DNA from: an uncultured Prevotella sp.
GTDB lineage: Bacteria > Bacteroidota > Bacteroidia > Bacteroidales > Bacteroidaceae
Length of the DNA: 6,909 nucleotides
Assembly: GCA_900547085.1 (NCBI GenBank)
Contig: URFI01000129.1
Location: 1-6,909, forward strand
Reading direction: 5' to 3'
Shown: one piece after another, positions 1-6,583 of the stretch
Layout of the letters: each line of letters begins with the position of its first letter
Position numbering within the stretch: the stretch's first letter is position 1
Notes under the pieces: generated by a model
What the model saw: only the letters and a program-made list of their open reading frames with translations
What the model was told of the DNA's origin: nothing
The model's database searches: none
Translations under genes and position numbers: made by a program

Positions 1-2101
1 ATGCCACATGACTATGGTTGATGAAGTGAATGGTATCATCGACGGCTATACCCAAGACCATTGGGATGAGCGAGGCGGTCATCATATCAAGCGGATAATC
101 CAGCCAGCCCATCATTCCACCTACGATAATGGCAGGGGCAATGTTGGGTATCATCCCTACGAGTCCCACTTTCCAATTTCCAAAAATCAGTACGAGGATG
201 ATGCCGATCACCAATACCGACAGTATCATCGACCACATTTGTCCTCGCTCCACATACTGCTGCATGACGGTGAATTGCGGAATATTCCCCACCACCGAGA
301 CGTGTGCATCGGGGAAGAGACGGCGTGCCTCCGCCTGAAGGTCGTTCATTTCCTTTTCCGCCTCGTTGGAGTTGTAGTCATTCAGTTCTATTTGTAGCCT
401 TAGCCGTTTATAGTTGTAGTCCATCCAGTATTCCGACTCCGTTCCGCCGGCGTTTTCGTACAGCAACAGCAACTGTGCCACCATATCGGCATTGTCGGGA
501 ATGGTGTAAAATTGCTGCTTGTTTCCGTTGAGTGTGCAATTCATGTCTTTCACGATGTCGGTAATGGAGTTGTGGCGTTTCGTTAGCTTGTAGCCATCAG
601 CAATTTTTGACAATTGGTCGAGCTTCTGTAGATTTCCTGGTTTCTTGGCATCGTTGTCGTGTGGCAGCGTAATCATCAAATCGTAGGCATACATGGAGCC
701 GAGTTCCGTCTCACAAAGGTTGAGGAATTTGTTGACGTAAGGCACTTTTCTCCCCATCGTCTTCTCAATGTCGAACGCTGGCTCGATGAAGAAGAGTCCG
801 ATGCCACAGAAAATCGTCAGCACCACCGACAACGCGACAATGCCCCGATGATGGCGTATCACAAAGCTCCCGAATTGCTCAAACCGATTGCCAATATAAC
901 CCTCAAAGCTCTTCGACATGTTGACGGCTGGTTTTCTATCCTTGCCAAACGACAACAGAAAGGGAGTCATGAAAAGGCAGGTAATCAGTATGGCGAGCAG
1001 ACAGATTGATGTGTTGATACCAATTGCCTGCATGGGTACGATGTTCATGGAAAGGAAAGTCATCATGGCAGCCACGGTGGTGAGTGCCGAGAGCGATACG
1101 CCCCAACCAGTTTCGCCCATTGCGTCGATGATGGATTGTCTGCGCCTACCTGTCTCTACGAAGCGCGTCTTGAAGAAGTTGTACAGGTGGATGTTGTAGG
1201 CAATGGAGCAAGCAAAGGTGAGAATGACGGCTATCATCATGGTAGTCATGTCGATGTAGATACCTGTCCAGCCGATGATGCCAAAGCTGATGAGCAGTCC
1301 TAAGACAGAGGTGAGCAATGGCGCTATTACTCCGCGTAGCGAACGAGTTACAATGAGCATTACCACAATAGAGATGATGAATGCGAAGAGGAACAATCGT
1401 CCCATTTCGCCCTTGAGATAGACCACCTTCTCATAGCTCAGATAAGGCATTCCCGCAGCAGCGGGCGACAGTTCTGCATATTTCTCCTTGCCTATGATAT
1501 GTCCAGCTTCCCTACCGGTAATCATGTCGGGAGCCATGTCGCTCGTCTTCTTCCACACACTGTCGGCAGGGAAGGGACGCAGCTTTACCATGATCCATGT
1601 CATTGTTCCATCGGTCGATACCATTTTCTTTGCCAGATAGGGTTTGCTGTAAGCCTTGCGCTTGATTTCTTTCAGTCCAGCGGCATCCGATGGAATTTGC
1701 TCGGGTACAATCTGCTCAATGGTCATACCTTCCTCCGTACCAGAGGCAAACTCAAGGTCGGTGAGCGATGTTACCTTGTCGGCGTACGACAAACTATCTT
1801 TCAGTTCGTTGCTCAGCTCACGAATGAGTGTGAGACTGCGGTTGGAGAAGATGTCCTTGTTCTTTACCAGCACTGCCACATAGTAGTCGTTACCAAAGAT
1901 AGACTTGAATTCGTTGGTCTTGAGCAGTATAGGGTCGTCGCTCAAAAAATAGTCATCGAACGAAGTTCTTACCACGATGCGCTTGGCTCCAACGAGCGAA
2001 AAGGCGATGACCACCGCAAACAGCGCACCCACAACAAGCCGATGGCGCAAAATCCAGTTCGCCAGCTGCCTGAAAAGATTGTTGATTTTTTCGATTTTCA
2101 T
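1..2101 (-). CDS. RND-superfamily MMPL-type transporter, 3'-truncated by window edge
   Basis: An uninterrupted frame runs from ATG at 2101 to the left edge: 700 codons with no stop. It is a large inner-membrane protein with the duplicated RND layout. A membrane helix at about residues 21-39 is followed by a large extracytoplasmic loop (about 43-230). A helix bundle follows (about 235-252, 256-278, 284-306, 335-352, 361-384). The second half repeats this: helix about 419-439, loop about 440-620, then helices about 624-641, 645-665 and 670-694. The second half carries the acidic pair typical of RND proton relays (GIAVDDTIHF, D688 and D689). The matching place in the first half reads IAYNIHL, with no acid. 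This fits the predicted RND exporters of the MMPL/COG1033 group, which are usually near 800 residues, so roughly 80-100 residues and two helices lie outside the window. An AAGGAAG ribosome site sits 5 nt before the ATG, and the gene starts 12 nt after the preceding ABC gene. Substrate unknown; lipid, drug or hydrophobic compound export is a family-based inference. Confidence 0.9.
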   Translation of the reverse strand, partial: MKIEKINNLFRQLANWILRHRLVVGALFAVVIAFSLVGAKRIVVRTSFDDYFLSDDPILLKTNEFKSIFGNDYYVAVLVKNKDIFSNRSLTLIRELSNELKDSLSYADKVTSLTDLEFASGTEEGMTIEQIVPEQIPSDAAGLKEIKRKAYSKPYLAKKMVSTDGTMTWIMVKLRPFPADSVWKKTSDMAPDMITGREAGHIIGKEKYAELSPAAAGMPYLSYEKVVYLKGEMGRLFLFAFIISIVVMLIVTRSLRGVIAPLLTSVLGLLISFGIIGWTGIYIDMTTMMIAVILTFACSIAYNIHLYNFFKTRFVETGRRRQSIIDAMGETGWGVSLSALTTVAAMMTFLSMNIVPMQAIGINTSICLLAILITCLFMTPFLLSFGKDRKPAVNMSKSFEGYIGNRFEQFGSFVIRHHRGIVALSVVLTIFCGIGLFFIEPAFDIEKTMGRKVPYVNKFLNLCETELGSMYAYDLMITLPHDNDAKKPGNLQKLDQLSKIADGYKLTKRHNSITDIVKDMNCTLNGNKQQFYTIPDNADMVAQLLLLYENAGGTESEYWMDYNYKRLRLQIELNDYNSNEAEKEMNDLQAEARRLFPDAHVSVVGNIPQFTVMQQYVERGQMWSMILSVLVIGIILVLIFGNWKVGLVGMIPNIAPAIIVGGMMGWLDYPLDMMTASLIPMVLGIAVDDTIHFINHSHVA

Positions 2102-2106
2102 GATTG

Positions 2107-2113
2107 CTTCCTT
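2107..2113 (-). promoter_or_regulatory. Ribosome binding site of the MMPL transporter gene
   Basis: On the minus strand AAGGAAG lies between the TAA stop of the upstream ABC gene (2114-2116) and the ATG at 2101, with a 5-nt spacer. It is the only good Shine-Dalgarno match in the operon. It fixes the start of the transporter and suggests this gene is translated independently rather than only by coupling. Confidence 0.7.
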
Positions 2114-3877
2114 TTATTTGGTTTCTGTTTTTATTTTTGATGAGATGTTTGCCGAAGGAGTATCCTGTTGCAGTCTCACCATTTGTGCAAAAGTCCCATT
2201 GTGTGCCATTAGTTCATCGGGTGCACCCTGCTCTACGACTGTTCCGCCCGAGAGTACTATGATGTGGTCGGCACCCAATACGGTGCGCATGCGGTGCGCA
2301 ATGATAATGACAGTTTTGTTGCGCACCAGTTCGGAGATACCAGCCTGAATCTTTGTCTCGTTCTCGGCATCAAGGCTGGCGGTTGCTTCGTCCAAGAGGA
2401 TGACAGGAGCATCTTTTAAGAGCGCACGGGCTATGGAGATACGCTGCCGCTCCCCACCCGAAAGGGTTTCTCCATTTTCGCCTATCACCGTGTCGTAGCC
2501 TTGTGGCATACGACGGACGAATTCATCGCACTGTGCCAATCGTGCCACATGCCTTACTTCCTCATCGGTGGCGTCGCGCTTTCCAATGCGTATGTTGTCG
2601 GCAACAGAGGCATTGAAGAGCATCACGTCTTGGAATACTACGGCGTAATTTTTGAGCAACGTCTCTGGTTCTATGTCAGAGATGTCGTGTCCGCCCAGTG
2701 TTATCTTACCGCTATTGATATCCCAAAAGCGTGCAGCGAGCTTGGCTGCGGTGCTTTTTCCTCCTCCAGATGATCCAACAAGTGCGGTTATCTCGCCTTG
2801 TCGGGCAGTGAATGAAACATTGTGAAGCACCTGCTTGTCTGTTTCGTAGGAAAAGCTGACGTTGTGGAACTCAATGTCATAGTTCGAAACTTCCACCTCT
2901 GTGTTACCCGTCTGTATGGGCATTGCCTCCATCTCTTTCATTCGTTTGATGCGCACATCGAGAAAAGTAAGAATGGCAAGGTGATTGCATACTTCAAGGA
3001 TAGGATTATAAACCATTGCCGAAACAAGGAGGAACGCCAAATAGACGAACACCGACACGTCGCCACGCTGAAGCATCCATGCGCCTACAACGATGACGGT
3101 AGGCATACCCAATTTAAGCAATACAGCGGAGATGTTGACAAACGCACCTGTCAAGAGTTCACCGGCAACAAGTTCTTTTTCTAATGTTTTTAATCGCTGG
3201 TCAAACCGCTGGTTATATTCGTCCTCGCCATTGTACGATTTGATTTCCTGCACACACTCCAGTCCTTCTTGTATCTGTTCGCTCACTCCTCGTTTGATGT
3301 GGTAGATACGTGTAAAAGCCTTGTCCATTCGATTTCGTGAAATTAATAGCACCACCAAGGCAAAAGGCACTACCCAAAACAGAGCGATGGCTAATCGCCA
3401 GTCGTAACAGAACATTCCCGCTGCGATAATGACCATGCTCGCCACGGAAGCAAACAGTTGGGGAATGGCGTGCGAGAACGTTGTTTCCAATAGTGTGCAG
3501 TCTTCCATAATAGTGGCAGTGAGGTCGGAAAGATTGCGCTCACCAAAGAAGGCGAGAGGCAAACGGCGCAGTTTCTCGGCTAAGGAGATACGGCGTTGCG
3601 CACTCTCATTATATACGGTGGTATAGGTACTGTCGTATTGCCGACGCATCACCACGAGCATCACAACCATTAGTCCTGCTGCCACGAGGAGATAAAACCA
3701 CAACGTATGAGGGGCATTCATTGGCATATTATCGAGATACTCCATCAGGAAGAAAAACAAATAAGTGGGTGGCAGCATCAGCACAAGGTTGAGCAGTGTC
3801 GAAAAGATGATGCCTTGCCGCAAGTCTTTTGCCCCTTTTTCCGTAAGAGCGAAACGGTTTTGAAAATATTTAATCAT
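2114..3877 (-). CDS. ABC half-transporter, exporter fold (second subunit of probable heterodimer)
   Basis: 587 residues, the normal length of a TMD-NBD half-transporter. The N-terminal half is a six-helix type-1 exporter membrane domain (helices visible around 24-44, 60-77, 140-158, 163-180, 245-268, 275-290). The C-terminal nucleotide-binding domain has every catalytic element: A-loop Y344, Walker A GSSGGGKS (368-375), Q-loop Q416, signature LSGGERQR (472-479), Walker B VILLD (492-496) with catalytic E497, D-loop SLDA (501-504), and switch H528. It should therefore hydrolyse ATP. The start codon overlaps the TGA of the preceding ABC gene as ATGA, which indicates translational coupling, and there is no clear Shine-Dalgarno before it. 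It is followed after 12 nt by the RND transporter. The partner has a different D-loop, so the pair is probably a heterodimer. Exporter-fold pairs include multidrug and lipid exporters, but also the IrtAB/YbtPQ siderophore importers. The sequence alone does not decide between them. Confidence 0.93.
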   Translation of the reverse strand: MIKYFQNRFALTEKGAKDLRQGIIFSTLLNLVLMLPPTYLFFFLMEYLDNMPMNAPHTLWFYLLVAAGLMVVMLVVMRRQYDSTYTTVYNESAQRRISLAEKLRRLPLAFFGERNLSDLTATIMEDCTLLETTFSHAIPQLFASVASMVIIAAGMFCYDWRLAIALFWVVPFALVVLLISRNRMDKAFTRIYHIKRGVSEQIQEGLECVQEIKSYNGEDEYNQRFDQRLKTLEKELVAGELLTGAFVNISAVLLKLGMPTVIVVGAWMLQRGDVSVFVYLAFLLVSAMVYNPILEVCNHLAILTFLDVRIKRMKEMEAMPIQTGNTEVEVSNYDIEFHNVSFSYETDKQVLHNVSFTARQGEITALVGSSGGGKSTAAKLAARFWDINSGKITLGGHDISDIEPETLLKNYAVVFQDVMLFNASVADNIRIGKRDATDEEVRHVARLAQCDEFVRRMPQGYDTVIGENGETLSGGERQRISIARALLKDAPVILLDEATASLDAENETKIQAGISELVRNKTVIIIAHRMRTVLGADHIIVLSGGTVVEQGAPDELMAHNGTFAQMVRLQQDTPSANISSKIKTETK

Positions 3878-5661
3878 GACTTTATGACTTTATGACTTTT
3901 AATAGATGATAGTTTCCACGAAACGGATTGTTGATATTCATTCCACATACGGTGGTATTGCTTTTCCCTGCTCAATAGTTCCTTGTGCGTTCCCTGTTCG
4001 ACTATCTTGCCGTTGTCCACAACTACGATGCTATCGGCATCCTGCACAGTGGTTAGTCTATGAGCTATCATTAGCACGGTTTTTCCTTGGGTGAGATGTG
4101 CCAGTGCCTTACGGATAAGCTGTTCGTTTTCGGGGTCGGCAAAGGCGGTTGCCTCATCGAGTACCACGATAGGAGCATCTTTCAGAATGGCACGGGCAAG
4201 AACAATACGTTGTTGCTCACCTCCCGAAAGATAAGTGCCTTCGGCACCGATAACGGTATCCAATCCCTGTGGTAGCCGGTCGATAATCTCGCAACTTTGT
4301 GAGAGGTCGATGGCACGGTTAATCTGCTCGGTTGTTGCATCAGGATTGCCGTAACGTAGGTTTTCGATGAGCGAAGTCTTGAACAGACGGGTGTTCTGGA
4401 AGACGAACGACACGTTGCGCATCAGCTCGTCCTTGCGCATGTCTCTCACGTCTACATCTCCTATGGTAACGCTGCCCTGACATACGTCCCAAAAACGGGG
4501 TATTAATCTTGCTATCGTGGTCTTTCCGCTGCCCGACGCTCCTACAAGCGCAACCGTCTTTCCTTCGGGAATGGTCAGGTTGATATGACTCACTGCATCT
4601 TTCTCCGCTCCCTCATATCGGAACGAAACATCGTTGAAACGAATGTCGTACGCTTCTGCCCGTTTTGGCTCGTCGTGCTGCGAGAGCGGTGCAATATCAG
4701 TGAGCTGCTCTAATCGTTCCACAGCCTCGTTTGCCATGAATAGATCCTGACTGAGATACATGGCTTTCATCACGTTGGAAGCGATGAGCGGTGCAATCAC
4801 CACATAAAGAATCACGTTGGCAATAATTGTGCTTGTATCTCCACCGAGTCCTATCAGGATAATAGCAGTAGGAACGAGGATGAAGGCAAAGGCATTGATA
4901 GCAAGTATATAAAATGACATTGGCGTGCGCCACACAAGCGTACACTTGATGACAAGGTCGCGGTAGCTGATAATGCTATCGTAGAAGCGTTTGAACGAGA
5001 AGACCGTCTGTTGGAACACCTTGACCACGGGAATACCTCTGACATATTCCACTGCCTCTGCCCCCATCTTCTCCTGCGCATCAAGGTAGAGTCTTTGAAA
5101 TTGGTTGTTCTTCGGGTTCATCATATATCCCATAATGCCTATCGCGCCAATGAGAGGTATTATTGCAGCCACACCCAACTGCCAATCCACAGCGAATAAC
5201 AGTACGATAACACCTATCGGAGCAACGACACAGCTCGCCACATCGGGTAGCAGGTGCGCCACGAAAGTATGTGTCTGTCCCGAATCCTCATCAATGATTT
5301 TGCGCATACGTCCCGTATTTTGTTCATCGAGATAGCCCAATGGTGCACGCATCAGTCGTTGCATCGCCTTGCGCCTCATGTTGGTTTCGATACGGAATGC
5401 TGCAAGATGAGAAAGCATCAGAGCCAAAAAGTAGAGCAACACGTTTGCCACCGATATAACAAAAGCCCATAGAGCATAGTCTATAAGGGGTGTGTTTGAG
5501 AGGTTGCCCTTGGCTATTAGTAGCGTGCGCACCACGAGCCACAAGAGTATGAATGGGACAAGCGACAGCAGTCCGTTGACTGCCGACAGTACTACGGAGC
5601 ATGGCAGCAAGTATTTGCGCCCTCCCATGTAAGCTCCTAAACGTTTGAGAGTCTTCATCAT
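3874..5661 (-). CDS. ABC half-transporter, exporter fold (first subunit of probable heterodimer)
   Basis: 595 residues with a membrane domain followed by an ATPase domain. Hydrophobic helices are visible near 19-47, 62-84, 140-158, 162-180, 248-271 and 278-296. ATPase motifs are all intact: A-loop Y349, Walker A GASGSGKT (374-381), Q-loop Q422, signature LSGGEQQR (478-485), Walker B IVVLD (498-502) with catalytic E503, and switch H534. The D-loop is unusual: the run after E503 reads ATAFADPENE instead of the common ATSALD type. From memory, this form occurs in one subunit of IrtA/YbtP-like siderophore importers, which use the exporter fold; this is a hint rather than proof of function. Two ATGs in tandem (5661 and 5658) are possible starts. 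Only a weak A-rich AAAAGA precedes them, 27 nt after the TetR stop. The last seven codons (SHKVIKS) are made by an 8-bp tandem repeat, and the TGA overlaps the next start. Confidence 0.93.
   Translation of the reverse strand: MMKTLKRLGAYMGGRKYLLPCSVVLSAVNGLLSLVPFILLWLVVRTLLIAKGNLSNTPLIDYALWAFVISVANVLLYFLALMLSHLAAFRIETNMRRKAMQRLMRAPLGYLDEQNTGRMRKIIDEDSGQTHTFVAHLLPDVASCVVAPIGVIVLLFAVDWQLGVAAIIPLIGAIGIMGYMMNPKNNQFQRLYLDAQEKMGAEAVEYVRGIPVVKVFQQTVFSFKRFYDSIISYRDLVIKCTLVWRTPMSFYILAINAFAFILVPTAIILIGLGGDTSTIIANVILYVVIAPLIASNVMKAMYLSQDLFMANEAVERLEQLTDIAPLSQHDEPKRAEAYDIRFNDVSFRYEGAEKDAVSHINLTIPEGKTVALVGASGSGKTTIARLIPRFWDVCQGSVTIGDVDVRDMRKDELMRNVSFVFQNTRLFKTSLIENLRYGNPDATTEQINRAIDLSQSCEIIDRLPQGLDTVIGAEGTYLSGGEQQRIVLARAILKDAPIVVLDEATAFADPENEQLIRKALAHLTQGKTVLMIAHRLTTVQDADSIVVVDNGKIVEQGTHKELLSREKQYHRMWNEYQQSVSWKLSSIKSHKVIKS
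3876..3899 (-). repeat. 3 x 8-bp perfect tandem repeat at the ABC-ABC gene junction
   Basis: On the plus strand ATGACTTT occurs three times without a mismatch (3876-3883, 3884-3891, 3892-3899); the minus strand reads AAAGTCAT. The repeat encodes the extreme C-terminus of the first ABC subunit, and its last unit holds the ATG of the second. Because 8 is not a multiple of 3, copy-number change alters how the two reading frames meet. With one unit fewer, codons ...AGT CAT AAA GTC ATG ATT AAA put both genes in one frame. With one unit more, the first gene stops at a TAA 4 nt before the second ATG. The repeat is directly visible; slippage in vivo is an inference. Confidence 0.9.
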
Positions 5662-5688
5662 ATATTATTGTCTTTTAAAATTTAGTCC

Positions 5689-6303
5689 TTATGGTTTGAG
5701 TAATGCTTTCCAACCTGCCATGCTAAAGTCCATGTACTGCTCCAAGGCAACTTTGATATCCTCGTCGCTGTAATCTTCGTGTTCTACAATCTCGCAGAAA
5801 ACGGTTATCCATGTAGAGCAAGTGATGTGAACCAAGAATGGCGAAATGTTGGCGTTGAGATGTGGATAGCGTTCTTTCATCAGTCGCAGGTATTCCATGC
5901 CCACCTTCATCTGTCTGTCCACCATCTTGTCTTTATATCCTTGTAGCGACGTACCCTCCGAGTTGAATAGGAGAAGTCGAAGCTCCGGGCGGAAGTCTTT
6001 GATGATGGCGAGCATGGCAAAGATGTAATCTATTTGGTGTTGCCGCATGTTGAACACGTCAATCGACAGGAACTTTTCGTCATTGTGCGACAGGATGTGT
6101 TTATTCAACGCCTTGGTGAGAGGACGCAGCACCTCGCAAAACAGTTCATCCTTGCTGCTGAAGTAATTGTAGAGGTTTCCTACAGCGACACCTGACTTGC
6201 GAGCCACTGTGCGGATGGAGGTGCAACGTACGCCATGTGCGATAAATTCTGCACGAGCGGTAGCGATGATGCGCTGCCGAATGTCATCTTTCAGAGTTTG
6301 CAT
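5689..6303 (-). CDS. TetR/AcrR-family transcriptional regulator
   Basis: 204 residues, the usual TetR size. The N-terminus has the family's DNA-binding domain: helix 1 around residues 5-22 (RQRIIATARAEFIAHG), then the helix-turn-helix TSIRTVARKSGVAVGNLYNYF (28-48) and the SSKDELF cap (49-55). The C-terminal part (about 60-204) is an all-helical ligand and dimerisation domain without a recognisable subfamily signature. The ATG at 6303 is forced, because an in-frame TAA lies six codons upstream. There is no good Shine-Dalgarno before it. It is the first gene of the operon, 27 nt ahead of the ABC pair, so by analogy with AcrR/TetR-type loci it probably represses its own operon and is released by a transported compound. 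The inducer is unknown. Confidence 0.92.
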   Translation of the reverse strand: MQTLKDDIRQRIIATARAEFIAHGVRCTSIRTVARKSGVAVGNLYNYFSSKDELFCEVLRPLTKALNKHILSHNDEKFLSIDVFNMRQHQIDYIFAMLAIIKDFRPELRLLLFNSEGTSLQGYKDKMVDRQMKVGMEYLRLMKERYPHLNANISPFLVHITCSTWITVFCEIVEHEDYSDEDIKVALEQYMDFSMAGWKALLKP

Positions 6304-6350
6304 GATGAGGGTAAAGGGTTAATAGTGAACGTTGTTCTATTTTGTTCATA

Positions 6351-6384
6351 AAAAAAACGCACTGTTCTTTTCTTGAACAGTGCG
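6351..6384 (-). terminator. Rho-independent terminator upstream of the TetR gene
   Basis: A perfect 10-bp inverted repeat, CGCACTGTTC (6358-6367) and GAACAGTGCG (6375-6384), flanks a 7-nt loop. On the minus strand it is followed directly by seven Ts (6357-6351), the textbook form of an intrinsic terminator. On the plus strand no T-run follows, so it acts only leftwards. It lies 48 nt before the TetR start. It may end transcription from the gene at the right edge, or act as an attenuator in the leader of the TetR operon, since the best promoter candidate lies upstream of it. Confidence 0.88.
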
Positions 6385-6457
6385 CTTCGATAGTCGAGGG
6401 GTGTATATCCATATATATAATATGGTACTTTCGTTTGATCATACTCTTGTATTTTCT
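6351..6457 (-). ncRNA. Possible ~105-nt leader RNA or small RNA between promoter and terminator
   Basis: If transcription starts just past the TACCTTTG box (around 6457) and stops at the terminator (6351), a discrete transcript of about 105 nt results. It would contain a weak AT-rich hairpin (CCATAT/ATATGG arms at 6409-6425) and the terminator stem. No known RNA family is recognised. The same stretch may simply be the attenuated 5' leader of the operon. Inferred only from promoter and terminator geometry. Confidence 0.25.
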
Positions 6458-6468
6458 TTGCTGCAAAG
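6456..6468. promoter_or_regulatory. 13-bp palindrome, candidate operator
   Basis: CTTTGC-T-GCAAAG is a perfect inverted repeat around one central base. It overlaps the -7 box at 6464-6471 and the expected transcription start. That position suits autorepression by the TetR protein encoded just downstream. Caution: GCAAAG beside TA is part of the ordinary Bacteroidota promoter motif, and the palindrome is shorter than many TetR operators. Confidence 0.35.
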
Positions 6469-6495
6469 GTACGAGGTGTGAAGAAGTTTTGCAAT
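6464..6495 (-). promoter_or_regulatory. Bacteroides-type promoter candidate for the TetR-ABC-ABC-MMPL operon
   Basis: The minus strand reads TACCTTTG at 6471-6464, an exact match to the Bacteroides primary sigma factor -7 consensus TAnnTTTG. A TTG (6495-6493) lies 21 nt upstream, near the place of the -33 TTTG element. A start around 6457 gives a leader of about 150 nt before the TetR ATG. No other TAnnTTTG was seen between the terminator and the TetR start. Confidence 0.5.
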
Positions 6496-6583
6496 ACCTA
6501 AAAGTAAGTATTTTGCGGTAATCGGCTGGTATATGTTAGAAAGGTCAATCTGCAGTATCAGGTTTTCTTCACCGTTCCTGCAT

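Noticed and set aside
1499..2140. 213-codon plus-strand frame
   Set aside because: It lies wholly opposite the RND transporter gene, whose minus-strand frame shows membrane helices and conserved motifs. The plus-strand translation has no recognisable domain, so it is a shadow frame.
6409..6425. AT-rich hairpin CCATAT/ATATGG as a second terminator
   Set aside because: The stem is only 6 bp, mostly A-T, and has no T-run after it on either strand.
6491..6512. Inverted repeat AATAC/GTATT as an operator or terminator
   Set aside because: Only five paired bases with a 10-nt loop and no T-run; it is within what AT-rich intergenic DNA gives by chance.
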